A stretch of 64,000 nucleotides of DNA from JAPLJC01 sp963697965 (GTDB lineage Bacteria > Desulfobacterota > Desulfobaccia > Desulfobaccales > 0-14-0-80-60-11): NCBI GenBank assembly GCA_963697965.1, contig OY969108.1:1364001-1428000 (forward strand), read 5' to 3'. Positions within the stretch are counted from its first letter, which is position 1, and every line of letters starts with the position of its first letter. The position numbers and the translations under genes are program-made. This document shows, one piece after another, positions 25,886 to 33,647 of this stretch. Under the pieces are notes generated by a model. The model saw nothing but the letters and a program-made list of their open reading frames with translations. It did no database searches and was not told the origin of the DNA.

Positions 25886-26196
25886 GCTTCCCAGCCTGTT
25901 AGCATCTGGTCGCTGAGGGATTGATATGCCCGAAATCTGGGGAAAATTGACTTTCCGCCCCAATTTGTGCTATTTTTCCACCTGCGAGAAGAATTGGCTT
26001 CGAGAAGAGGATCGTTTGGGAGATTTTACTCGGCCAAAGAGGCTCCAAAACCTCGTTGGGACAGAAATAGCTATGGATGCGGCATAATATCGGAGTATAT
26101 TAGGTTTTTTGGAGGCAGAAAACAGGGATCCCCTAATTGACGTTTTCCTTGTGGTCGCCAAGAATGCTGCATAATAACGGCTATGGAGAGTGTTTC

Positions 26197-26535
26197 ATGG
26201 AGCAGCGTCTATTCCCCCGGGTCTATAAATCCTTCCGTTTTGAATATCAGGCGCAGTACCAAAGTTCGGAAAAATTCTTTTCAGACCTGGCCGTTATGAA
26301 AGACATTAGTTTGGGCGGCCTGTATTTTATGACCGAAACCGCACCTATGATGCAACCTGACGATATTGCAGACTTCATTTTTAAATTCCTGCCAGAGGAT
26401 GCAAGGCCCCTCATTCCACGCATGATTAAGGCCAAAGGGAAAGTCAGGCGCATAGAGCAGCCGGCTAAAGAATCCTCCGATTTTGGGATTGCACTGGAAT
26501 TCCTTTCGGGGCCAGTTTTCGTCTTTGGGGATTGA
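26197..26535 (+). CDS. PilZ-domain protein, transposon passenger (copy 1)
   Basis: 112 aa consisting of one PilZ domain. ATG 26197 has GGAGAG upstream. c-di-GMP-binding landmarks are present: RLFPR at the N-terminus (RxxxR) and DISLGG (DxSxxG) around residue 40; the C-terminal half reads KGKVRRIEQPAKE and FGIALEFLSGP. In the family this binds c-di-GMP and signals by conformational change; no output domain is attached. It lies inside the IS1380-type transposon and is paralogous to the genes at 33648 and 34291. Confidence 0.8.
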   Translation: MEQRLFPRVYKSFRFEYQAQYQSSEKFFSDLAVMKDISLGGLYFMTETAPMMQPDDIADFIFKFLPEDARPLIPRMIKAKGKVRRIEQPAKESSDFGIALEFLSGPVFVFGD

Positions 26536-26559
26536 TTACCCTCGAATCAGACTTCATCT

Positions 26560-26620
26560 GACAGTATCACCCGCAGTCTCGTTTCTGTATCTTCTTTCCG
26601 TCAACCCCCCGCCCGTCCCC
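26560..26620 (+). repeat. Dispersed repeat R3 (copy at 26.6 kb)
   Basis: GACAGTATC(A)CCCGCAGTCTCG TTTCTGTATC then TTCCGTCAACCCCCCGCCCG. The same segment follows PilZ copy 2 (34023-34080) and occurs at 32126-32180, 32513-32570, 63818-63862 and, weakly, 46865-46902. Always intergenic or at a gene's 3' edge; here it directly follows the PilZ gene. Confidence 0.6.
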
Positions 26621-26639
26621 GCCACCTGAAACGAGCCAA

Positions 26640-26878
26640 TTTGGGGATCAAAGTCGGGGCCAGAGTTTATTACCATGCCCGGCGATAGTAGTCTGTGAGC
26701 CAAAGCGTAGGTAGGTTCAAAATCTAGAAAAAAATATATTTTGGGGGAAACTTGTGCTACCGTTCATTCAGCAAGCGATTGGGCGACAATGAGGGGAACT
26801 TCTCCCGGATCAAACCCCGCATGGAGGGTTCATAAACCATTTTCAACCCCGTGTGCCAAAGCTGGCGCATAATCTCAG
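26640..26878 (+). mobile_element. IS1380 3'-end relic forming the right end of the transposon
   Basis: 26640-26690 encodes GIKVGARVYYHARR, the degraded C-terminus of the IS1380 transposase. The tail has GAAACTTGTGCTA (about 26747), an AACTTCTCCCGGATC stretch and finally TGGCGCATAATCTCAG, the outer inverted repeat. Confidence 0.7.
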
Positions 26879-27147
26879 TTCAAGTGGATCAAGCAAAACC
26901 TGAAAATTAAGGCCTTTTATGGGACCTCCAAGAATGCGGTGCTGATCCAAATCTGGACCGCCTTGACCGCTTATCTGCTTCTGGTGTGGGTCAAGTTCAA
27001 AACCAAGGCCGGCTGGGGACTTCTGGAACTCACCCCTTTGGCCCAAATCATGCTCCTGGAACGCCTTGACCTGTGGGCCATTCTTGGTCTTCGACCACCA
27101 GATATCCGACAACCTTTGCTATTCAATTAGCGTGCCGGACAGCAGTG

Positions 27148-27650
27148 ATTCCAGATATAGTTCGAATTGCTGAAACGACTCCATCAGTAACAGTCTGTTC
27201 TAATCCCAATGGACTACCTATTACGACAACTCGATCTCCCGGTTCAGGCAAGACCGACGAAATTTTAAGAAAATTAATTTTGTCATTCCGGATATCTACT
27301 AATAGGCTGGCAAGGTCATTATTCTTATCGCTATCTATCACCGTCCTTACATTGTATTTTCTGCCATCAAACGTCTCTACGATTATCCGATGTGCTCCTT
27401 CGACAACATGATAATTTGTAATGACAAGTCCATCTTTGTTGACACAAAAACCACTTCCAAGATGCTCCCTTTCTCCTGAATCGTTAAAAGTGGTGATGGT
27501 AACTACTGATGGCTGGATTTTTTTAACAACAGGAGCCAGACTAAACTGCCCCCAAACATTTGCAGGAAAAATCCCTGATAAAATGAAAGCTATGATGACT
27601 ATTGGGATCATCGATTTGCTTACTTGCAATATTTCTTTGGTAATTTTCAC
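27148..27650 (-). pseudogene. Trypsin-like (HtrA-type) serine protease, truncated by IS4
   Basis: Minus strand, start 27650. The N-terminal signal/anchor (SMIPIVIIAFILSGIFPANV) is followed by a protease domain: PSVVTITTF, GSGFCVNKDGLVITNYHVVE (catalytic His), NNDLASLLVDI (Asp) and GDRVVVIGSPLG. The catalytic Ser block (GNSGGP) and everything after are missing because the IS4 element ends at 27147; the last codons of the frame are IS sequence. Periplasmic quality-control proteases have this layout. The missing half is not at the other side of the IS, so the IS also marks a rearrangement. Confidence 0.8.
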
Positions 27651-27771
27651 ACGCTACCCTGGCTCCGGTTCCTTCCACAATTTCCTTGACAAAAATCATC
27701 AATAGGCGAATTAATGATATAATTACACCGTTTTATCCATATGTCAAAAAAATTTAAGGAGATCATTCCCA

Positions 27772-28215
27772 ATGGCCACAGAGATCATCAAAATCACAGG
27801 TCAGATTGTCATTTCCCACGCCTCTATGACGGAATTATCAACCCAGGAATTAGTGGCTGAAATTAAAGACGTTTACAATGTTCTGGCTTCTTTGGAAGGT
27901 GGCTCTGAGATCCCAGAGATCATGGCACCGGGAAAAGCGCCAGAAGCCGAATTGAAGAAACCACCGATTCCGTTAAAGGACATTGTGACCGGGAAGCATG
28001 TGGTCTGCTTGGAGTGTGGCAAGAAAATGCGGACTTTGAAGGCTCATCTGGGGAAGTCCCATAAATTAACTCCGAAGCAATATTGTCAGATGTACGGCCT
28101 TGACCCCAAAAAATATCCTCTCGTTTGCAAAGAGTATTCGGCTCAGCGCAGTGAAATGGCTAAAAAACGGGGGTTTGGGAAAGAGGGAGGGAGGAAAAAG
28201 AAGGCGGGGGCATAA
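27772..28215 (+). CDS. MucR/Ros-family zinc-finger regulator (copy 1)
   Basis: 147 aa. The N-terminal helical region (STQELVAEIKDVYNVLASLE) mediates oligomerisation in the family. The C-terminal zinc finger is CLECGKKMRTLKAHLGKSH followed by TPKQYCQMYGLDPKKYPLV, the MucR block. MucR proteins bind AT-rich DNA as nucleoid-associated repressors, often of exopolysaccharide and surface genes. About 80% identical by eye to the copy at 62812, with similar upstream sequence (CACCGTTTTATCCATATGT against CACCGATTTATCCATATGT). Confidence 0.88.
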   Translation: MATEIIKITGQIVISHASMTELSTQELVAEIKDVYNVLASLEGGSEIPEIMAPGKAPEAELKKPPIPLKDIVTGKHVVCLECGKKMRTLKAHLGKSHKLTPKQYCQMYGLDPKKYPLVCKEYSAQRSEMAKKRGFGKEGGRKKKAGA

Positions 28216-28265
28216 AACCCAGTCACATCTGGTTATGGGGGAATTGCATCTTGGGGGGGATAGCC

Positions 28266-28568
28266 ATGCTATATAGATGCATTTGGCCGGGGTGCGAAAA
28301 AATTTGGGGTGAGGCGGAAGCAGGTGTTAGTGGTTACAGTCATGGGTTATGTCCTGGCCACGCAAGATTGGCCTTTGAGGTCACCTTTCGGAGACTTCAA
28401 GTCAAAGAGGGGAACCCTGACTGTTATCTAAGATGTTCTGGTAGCTGCCACCGCCATTGGTGCACATTTTATCCGATTTGTATAGAGGAAGAGCCTGGGC
28501 CTGAAGAAATGGAAGAACTCAGGTTGAGGCTTGAAGCCCGGAATACTCACCATAAGGCGACGGCTTAG
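28266..28568 (+). CDS. Cys/His-rich small protein, probable metal binder
   Basis: 100 aa from ATG 28266. Cysteines fall in pairs with histidines: YRCIWPGC, HGLCPGH, CYLRCSGSCHRHWC and YPIC, so zinc or Fe-S binding is likely. No family recognised. It follows the MucR gene by 50 bp on the same strand and shares with the other MucR-linked sequence a C-terminal tail ending THHKA. A role in regulation is suggested only by context. Confidence 0.55.
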   Translation: MLYRCIWPGCEKIWGEAEAGVSGYSHGLCPGHARLAFEVTFRRLQVKEGNPDCYLRCSGSCHRHWCTFYPICIEEEPGPEEMEELRLRLEARNTHHKATA

Positions 28569-28706
28569 TAAATATTCCGATACCTGGCTACTTAAAAAGA
28601 CTGTCTAATCTGGGAATGGGGTCGATATCTGGGCCTCATTCCTGAGATAGTGGAACGTTTTCCGTTCACATCACCATCATCTTTTCAGGCTTTTGAAGGA
28701 AAAAGA

Positions 28707-29009
28707 TTGCTAATCCTTTCCAGGAACGTCGGCGAAAGCATAATTATTGGTGATAATCTCCGGGTTACCGTCCTGAAAATTCAAGGGAAGACAATCGACT
28801 TGGGACTTGAAGACCTGGCTCATAAGAGAAATTTCCCAAACCTATCGGCAAAAGAAGACCAAAGGATTCAAATTGGAGAAGGTGTAAGTATCTTAGTTGT
28901 GGAGATCAGAGGCAAACAGGTTCGCCTGGGAATTAATTCTCCACCGGATATAGCGGTTTTGAGGGGAGACCTATATGAAAAGGGGAAGTTAGAGAAGACA
29001 CAATTATAA
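28707..29009 (+). CDS. CsrA-like RNA-binding protein with duplicated core
   Basis: 100 aa. TTG 28707 is chosen: GAAGGA lies six bases upstream and the reading then begins MLILSRNVGESIIIGD, exactly the CsrA N-terminus; a GTG start 57 bp upstream would add an unrelated leader. CsrA is normally about 60 aa. Here IIIGDNLRVTVLKIQGKTID is followed by an inserted segment and a second strand set, IQIGEGVSILVVEIRGKQVR, before the usual LGINSPPDIAVLRGDLYE. The RNA-contact residues (Arg near the start; the Arg in VLRGD) are kept. It may fold as a monomeric or altered dimer. Confidence 0.75.
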   Translation: MLILSRNVGESIIIGDNLRVTVLKIQGKTIDLGLEDLAHKRNFPNLSAKEDQRIQIGEGVSILVVEIRGKQVRLGINSPPDIAVLRGDLYEKGKLEKTQL

Positions 29010-29028
29010 CAATTAAGAAGGACCAAAT

Positions 29029-29604
29029 ATGCCCCAAAAGTTTAATAATAAAAATATCCCTATTTACCAGCTATATGTTGTTCTCAAGGACATCGAACCT
29101 CTTATTTGGCGCCGGATTCAAGTTATAGGCACTGTATCTTTATATCGCCTGAATTTAATTATTCAAAAGAGCATGGGATGGACAAACTCACATCTTAATC
29201 AATTTCTCATTAACGATAGCACATATGGCTTGAAACTTGGATTTGATGAGTATGAAGATGATATTAAAGATGAAAAACGGTTCAAACTTATTAAGCTTAT
29301 TACCGAAGAGAATGCCAAATTTGACTATATCTATGATCTCGGGGACGATTGGGAACATGAGGTTATAGTGGAGAAGATCATGACACCGGCTGAAGGAGTT
29401 CAATATCCTGTCTGTATCGATGGAAGAAGAACCTGTCCTCCTGAAGATTGTCGTGGACCCTCAGGATACCAGGAATTTATAGAAGCGGTTTGTGACCCCG
29501 CCCATCCTGAGCATCAAGCTATGGTAGATTGGCTCGGGTATAAATTCGACCCTTTGGCCTTTGATCTGGAATCGGTAAATAAGAAACTGAGAAAGATGAG
29601 ATGA
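29029..29604 (+). CDS. Plasmid pRiA4b ORF-3-like protein
   Basis: 191 aa, ATG 29029 after AAGAAGGACC. The full PF07929-type domain is visible: YQLYVVLKDIEPLIWRRIQV, IIQKSMGWTNSHLNQF, YIYDLGDDWEHEVIVEKI, CIDGRRTCPPEDCRGPSGY and the closing DPLAFDLESVNKKL. Frequent on plasmids and islands; molecular function unknown. Lower GC than the housekeeping block, consistent with acquisition. Follows the csrA-like gene by 19 bp. Confidence 0.8.
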   Translation: MPQKFNNKNIPIYQLYVVLKDIEPLIWRRIQVIGTVSLYRLNLIIQKSMGWTNSHLNQFLINDSTYGLKLGFDEYEDDIKDEKRFKLIKLITEENAKFDYIYDLGDDWEHEVIVEKIMTPAEGVQYPVCIDGRRTCPPEDCRGPSGYQEFIEAVCDPAHPEHQAMVDWLGYKFDPLAFDLESVNKKLRKMR

Positions 29605-30065
29605 TGAAAAAGCATTTTTGATTATATTTGCACTGGTTCTTGTAACGATTGCGGTCTTTCCATATAGATAGTTCTCAAGCCGCTGAGATCATCCTCAATA
29701 ATAATTCAGTTCAAATATACTTCAGTCCACGTGGAGGGGGCACTGAAGCGATTGTGGCGGCCCTGAACGAGGCCAAGAGCGAAATCTTGGTGCAGGCATA
29801 CAGTTTCACCTCAAAACCAATAGCCGAAGCCCTGGTGGACGCACACAAACGGGGAGTCCACACAGAAATTATCCTGGACAAATCGAATATCAGGGACGAA
29901 TACAGCGCCGCAGATTTTACCAGCCACATGGGGATTCCGACGTATATTGATCATTCAGTCCCCGGCATTGCCCATAACAAGATCATGATCGTCGACCGGC
30001 GGCGACGAGAGGATTCGGCTTTAAGAACAGAAACTTGGGATTGGTTAATTGAGGACGTTAGGTGA
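29601..30065 (+). pseudogene. Phospholipase D/Nuc-type endonuclease, broken
   Basis: ATGATGAAAA at 29601 overlaps the previous stop. A hydrophobic leader (FLIIFALVLVTIAVF) is in a different frame from the body, so at least one and probably two frameshifts lie between about 29612 and 29665. The body has FSPRGGGTEAIVAALNEAKS, YSFTSKPIAEAL and the HxK motif AHNKIMIVD. After that, from about 30016, the sequence is an IS1380 tail (TTCGGCTTTAAGAACAGAAAC), so the GSFNF-type end is lost. Non-functional. Confidence 0.75.
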
Positions 30066-30097
30066 TTATTTTCTAAGGAAGAATCTGGAGATAACCA

Positions 30098-31231
30098 ATG
30101 GGAAAGAAGTTGGTATTAGTAGGCTGCGGGCATGCACACCTGACCTGCTTGAAAAAACTCAAACATATTATTGATAGAGGCCACCAGGCAACCCTGATTA
30201 GCCCTGCCACTTATCACTATTATTCTGGTATGGGACCAGGGATGCTGGCCGGCACCTATCAGGCTCGGGAAATCCGTTTTAACGTCAAAAAGATGGCGGA
30301 AGCCGCCGGAGGGGCGTTCATATATGGGTCCGTGGCCGAGGTGGATTACCGAAGGCAGCTTCTTCACCTCTCCTCTGGCCAGAAAATTGATTTCGATGTG
30401 GTTTCTTTCAATACTGGTAGTTCCATCCCAGTGGAACCGGTGACCATCAAAAGCGAAGAAAATAATGTATTCTCGGTTAAGCCCATCGATAACCTGTTGA
30501 AAGCCAGAGTGCGAATATTGGAACTCATTAAAAAGGGGGTGCCGCGCCTGCTGGTGGTAGGAGGTGGCCCTACCGGTTTAGAAATAGCCGGAAATTCCTG
30601 GAGGCTGATCCACGATCAAGGAAAAAAACCTCAAATAGCCCTGCTGGCTGGCAAGAAGCTTCTCTCCCAATTTCCGGAAAAAGTGCGTAGGCTCGCTTTG
30701 GAATCCCTCGAATCTCGCGGGATCGAGGTTTGGGAGGGGCCTTATTTGAGCCGCCTGAAACCTGGACGGGCCATTTTAGATGATGGCCGGCAGGTATCAT
30801 GCGATCTCACATTTCTGGCATTGGGGGTGAAGCCCTCTCCAATTTTCGCAGGTTCGGGGTTGCCTACAGGTACGGATGGCGGCCTTTTGGTTAATAATTT
30901 CTTACATTCTATCGCCAGCCCAAGCATATTTGGCGGCGGAGACTGCATCAGCTTTCAGGGTGCTCCCCTGGACAAGGTGGGGGTGTATGCGGTGCGCCAA
31001 AATCCCATCCTGTACTATAATCTATTAGCCTCTTTGGAAGAGTGGCAACAACTCAAGCCCTTTCACCCGGGGGGGAGCTACCTCCTGATTTTCAATTTAG
31101 GTGACGGCCGGGGAATCTTCTGCCGAAAAAATTGGGTGTGGGATGGCTGGATAGCATTTTATCTTAAGGATTATATCGACAGACAATTCATGAAAAAATT
31201 TCAGATATCAGGGGAGCAACGAGAGCAATGA
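30098..31231 (+). CDS. FAD-dependent pyridine nucleotide-disulfide-type oxidoreductase
   Basis: 377 aa. N-terminal FAD site LVLVGCGHAHLTCLKKL, the form seen in NDH-2-like enzymes and in the flavin domain fused to SelD in some organisms. NAD(P) site LLVVGGGPTGLEIAG (around residue 150); FAD C-terminal motif SIFGGGDC with QGAPLDKVGVYAVRQ. No C-x4-C redox disulfide is seen. Overlaps by four bases (ATGA) with the rhodanese-rubrerythrin gene, so they form an operon. Probable electron transfer from NAD(P)H to quinone or a sulfur/oxidative-stress acceptor; substrate unknown. Confidence 0.75.
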   Translation: MGKKLVLVGCGHAHLTCLKKLKHIIDRGHQATLISPATYHYYSGMGPGMLAGTYQAREIRFNVKKMAEAAGGAFIYGSVAEVDYRRQLLHLSSGQKIDFDVVSFNTGSSIPVEPVTIKSEENNVFSVKPIDNLLKARVRILELIKKGVPRLLVVGGGPTGLEIAGNSWRLIHDQGKKPQIALLAGKKLLSQFPEKVRRLALESLESRGIEVWEGPYLSRLKPGRAILDDGRQVSCDLTFLALGVKPSPIFAGSGLPTGTDGGLLVNNFLHSIASPSIFGGGDCISFQGAPLDKVGVYAVRQNPILYYNLLASLEEWQQLKPFHPGGSYLLIFNLGDGRGIFCRKNWVWDGWIAFYLKDYIDRQFMKKFQISGEQREQ

Positions 31232-32076
31232 TTCAGTTAAGGAAGCTTTTTACGCCGGTGGAATCTCTTGATGCAGAGCAAGCCCAGGTCCTCATAAAAG
31301 AACGACAGGAAGGTAGCTACACGATTCTTGATGTGCGCCAACCGGGAGAATACGAAGAAGAGCATATACCGGGAGCCAAACTGATCCCCTTACCGCTATT
31401 GAATGACTCCCTGGACCAGTTAGACTTCAACAAGCCAATTATTGTCCATTGCGCCAGCGGCGGACGCAGCCGGGTAGCGGCTCAATTATTATCCGGGCAG
31501 GGATTTAGGGAAGTTTATAATCTCAACGGTGGCATCAAGGCCTGGAAGGGTGCAAAGGCCACTGGTCCGATAGAAGTAAATCTCGACCTGGTGCGCGGGG
31601 ATGAAGGCCCTGGCGAGATCATCGCTCTGGCCTATGGCATGGAAAGAAGCCTGCAAATCTTCTATGTCACCATGGGAGAAAAAGCCCAGGATCAGAAACT
31701 GGTCGCGCTTTTTAAAAAACTGGCCGAAGTGGAGGAACATCATAAGAACTTACTATTTGAACTTCAAAAAAATGCCTATTCCGGAACCGTGGATCTCTCA
31801 TCTTTTGAAGCGGGGATAGATCCCAGCATTTTAGAAGGGGGCTTTAAGATGAAGGATTTCCTGAAGAAAAATGAGCCCTACATGCGGACAGCGGTGGGTG
31901 TTCTTGATGTCGCTATGATACTGGAGACGCAGGCATTAGATCTATATCTGCGTTTTGCGGACAAACTTTCTCAGCAAGATGCCAAGCAGATTCTGTTCAA
32001 GATTGCCCAGGAAGAAAAGGCCCACCTGGCCTCTTTAGGCCGGCTACTGGATGAGAGAACCAAGGGGTTAAGATAG
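31228..32076 (+). CDS. Rhodanese-rubrerythrin-like fusion protein
   Basis: 282 aa. Residues about 12-110 form a rhodanese domain with YTILDVRQPGEYEEEHIPGA and the active-site loop HCASGGRSR (catalytic Cys). Residues about 130-280 form a four-helix ferritin-like domain with ExxH motifs EVEEHHKN and AQEEKAHLAS for a di-iron site; there is no rubredoxin cysteine cluster. Sulfur transfer and peroxide or sulfur chemistry are plausible. Translationally coupled to the flavin oxidoreductase before it, which could supply electrons (inference). Such fusions occur in sulfate-reducing and other anaerobic bacteria. Confidence 0.8.
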   Translation: MIQLRKLFTPVESLDAEQAQVLIKERQEGSYTILDVRQPGEYEEEHIPGAKLIPLPLLNDSLDQLDFNKPIIVHCASGGRSRVAAQLLSGQGFREVYNLNGGIKAWKGAKATGPIEVNLDLVRGDEGPGEIIALAYGMERSLQIFYVTMGEKAQDQKLVALFKKLAEVEEHHKNLLFELQKNAYSGTVDLSSFEAGIDPSILEGGFKMKDFLKKNEPYMRTAVGVLDVAMILETQALDLYLRFADKLSQQDAKQILFKIAQEEKAHLASLGRLLDERTKGLR

Positions 32077-32125
32077 GATACGCATTTAAGGAAGAACGTA
32101 ATTGTCCTGAACCAGATTTGATTTA

Positions 32126-32236
32126 ACAGTATCCCCCGCAGATTCGTCTCTGTATCCTCTTTCCGTTAACCAGCCGCCTCCAGTGAGTCAATTTGGGGAT
32201 CAAAGTGGGGGTTAACTTTTCTTACCATGGCCGGCT
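32126..32236 (+). repeat. Repeat R3 and IS1380 C-terminus relic
   Basis: R3 (CAGTATCCCCCGCAGATTCG...TTCCGTTAACCAGCCGCC) is followed by CAATTTGGGGATCAAAGTGGG and TTCTTACCATGGCCGGC, a decayed end of the IS1380 transposase gene (IKVG..FSYHGR). The same R3-IS1380 order occurs at 26560-26690. Confidence 0.55.
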
Positions 32237-32393
32237 ATCTATTCTTAATCCCCGGTGATAAGAAGCGCCGGACGAGAAAGATGATCGCCACGGAGGTCAC
32301 TACTACCAAGATCAGGGTACTTGCCTCAGTCTGAATTTTGTACCATACCATATCCCAGATTTGCCAGAGCTGGTTCAAGATATCTTCAGCCAT
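32235..32393 (-). CDS. Small single-pass membrane protein
   Basis: 52 aa on the minus strand, below the usual length cut-off. ATG 32393 has GAGGAG 6-11 bases upstream. An amphipathic N-terminus (MAEDILNQLWQIWDMVWYKI) is followed by a clear membrane helix (LILVVVTSVAIIFLVRRFL) and a short basic tail. Unrecognised; convergent with the rhodanese-rubrerythrin gene. Confidence 0.55.
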   Translation of the reverse strand: MAEDILNQLWQIWDMVWYKIQTEASTLILVVVTSVAIIFLVRRFLSPGIKNR

Positions 32394-32512
32394 TCCAAAC
32401 TCCTCAACGGCACTGACGATATGTAATTATAACATAAATCTGGAGCCAAGAAATTTACGGCACGGGTATGACCCCATATGGCAGACGCTGAAGAGTCCTA
32501 AATCAGATTTAA

Positions 32513-32570
32513 TTTGACAGTATCCCGCAGGTTAGTTTCTGTATCCCTTTTTCGTTAACCCCCGTGTCCC
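32513..32570 (+). repeat. Repeat R3
   Basis: TTGACAGTATCCCGCAGG...TTTCTGTATCCCTTTTTC GTTAACCCCCG. Another copy of R3, 340 bp from the previous one. Confidence 0.55.
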
Positions 32571-32836
32571 AAGGTATATTTTGCAAGAAACAATATACCT
32601 GAGAAGGGTTGGGTCTGTTATCAATTCTAAACTCGCTATTTCGGGTTAATGGTATAAACCCCATCGCCTCACCCCTAATCGTGTCTCCTGTGGCATCTGG
32701 TGACCTCAGAATAGCCCTCCTAAGCGACAGCAATCGTATTCTTGATTTAAAGTCAATTATTACTATAAAAGACACTCCCAACCTTAAACAAAATTCATCA
32801 TCTAAGATGGGAGTGCCGGTTTCCATTAAAAAGTGA

Positions 32837-33535
32837 GATTAAATCTCAGTTATGTAATATATTTGTTTATATAATCAATAATAGATTAGGTTGCTCAATC
32901 ATATTTTTATCCTACTCCTTATTGATTTCGTATAAAATTGTTAATCACCCCAGAATCTTAGACAAACAGATTATCTAAGATTAATATATGGGTGCCTATC
33001 CCCAAAAGACATGCAGATAAGAAAAATTAATATAAAATTAATAAATATCCACATTGTAGCAAGGTAATTAATTAATATAAAATAGCATTATCAATAACTT
33101 ACACCAATAAAATATCCAACTTTCCAAAAGGTTTTTATATATTATCATCAGTTATATTTATCTATATTATACTATATATATTTTCTATTTCTTTTTATAG
33201 TAAAGTACGTTAATTTATTAATTTTACCCTTCAACTGCCCGTCTGTACTACATTTCCTGAATTAACCATGTCCAAAAAATATTAATTTTATTTTAATTTA
33301 TTAATCCCTCCACTCTCTGTATTTTGGAAAACACCATATCAACTACTCATCTATCAACTTAGCATTAAAAAATTCCTTCGATCTCCAACTCATATCTATC
33401 TTTTATCTTTTCTCTAATATCACCTAATATCCCCAAGTCAGCAACCCTAATTTCAAATTTTTAAGGCAACGGGTACCACTAATCTATCTTCTATATCCCT
33501 TTAATATTCGAGGATAATTGCTGGATAATCAGCAA
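32837..33535. other. Very AT-rich non-coding stretch
   Basis: About 700 bp of very high A+T (long runs such as TATATTATACTATATATA) with no open frame worth calling, in strong contrast to the GC-rich surroundings. It ends just before the conserved block in front of PilZ copy 2. It could be acquired DNA, a MucR/nucleoid-protein binding region or a decayed gene. The segment 32400-32836 before it holds R3 and no supported gene. Confidence 0.6.
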
Positions 33536-33647
33536 AATATAATTAGTATATTAGGTTTTTTGGAAGCAGAAAATAGGGATCCCCTAATTGACGTTTTCCT
33601 TGTGGTCGCCAAGAATGCTGCATAATAACGGCTATGGAGAGTGTTTC

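Larger units (their letters stand above)
24481..26878 (+). mobile_element. IS1380-type transposon carrying a PilZ gene
   Basis: Inserted in the IS4 transposase gene with a 5-bp direct repeat TTCAA at 24476-24480 and 26879-26883. Left end CCTGGATTATGCCGC; right end (reverse complement) CTGAGATTATGCGCC. Contents in order: transposase (24551-25885); an internal right-end-like repeat ending at 26093 whose reverse complement CCGATATTATGCCGCA matches the left end closely; the PilZ gene (26197-26535); a relic of another transposase 3' end (about 26640-26690); and a tail to the outer end. The unit moved as a whole, passenger included, as the single target duplication shows. Confidence 0.8.
23599..27130 (+). 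pseudogene. IS4-family transposase, frameshifted and interrupted
   Basis: Same protein as the intact 375-aa copy at 61508-62635. The first part (23599 to about 24215) is in frame. A single inserted base near 24213 (CCGTTCTGG against CCGTTTGG in copy 2) shifts the frame. Reading then continues through YRRRWQVELFF to 24480, where an IS1380 transposon is inserted, and resumes at 26884 (WIKQNLKIKAFYGTSKNA) to the stop at 27130. It is inactive unless complemented by the other copy. Confidence 0.85.
23485..27147 (+). mobile_element. IS4-family element, copy 1, split by an IS1380 transposon
   Basis: The left end CATTGCTGTCCGGTA and right end CGTGCCGGACAGCAGTG are inverted repeats that match copy 2 (61491-62749). 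Without the 2.4-kb insert and one target duplication, its parts add to 1260 bp against 1259 bp for copy 2; the extra base is the frameshift in its transposase. The flanks do not belong together: an excisionase end on the left, a serine protease gene on the right. Confidence 0.85.

Noticed and set aside
32509..32836. Overlapping open frames on both strands (105 and 75 aa)
   Set aside because: Neither has a ribosome site or recognisable domain, one includes repeat R3, and the region is AT-rich intergenic DNA.
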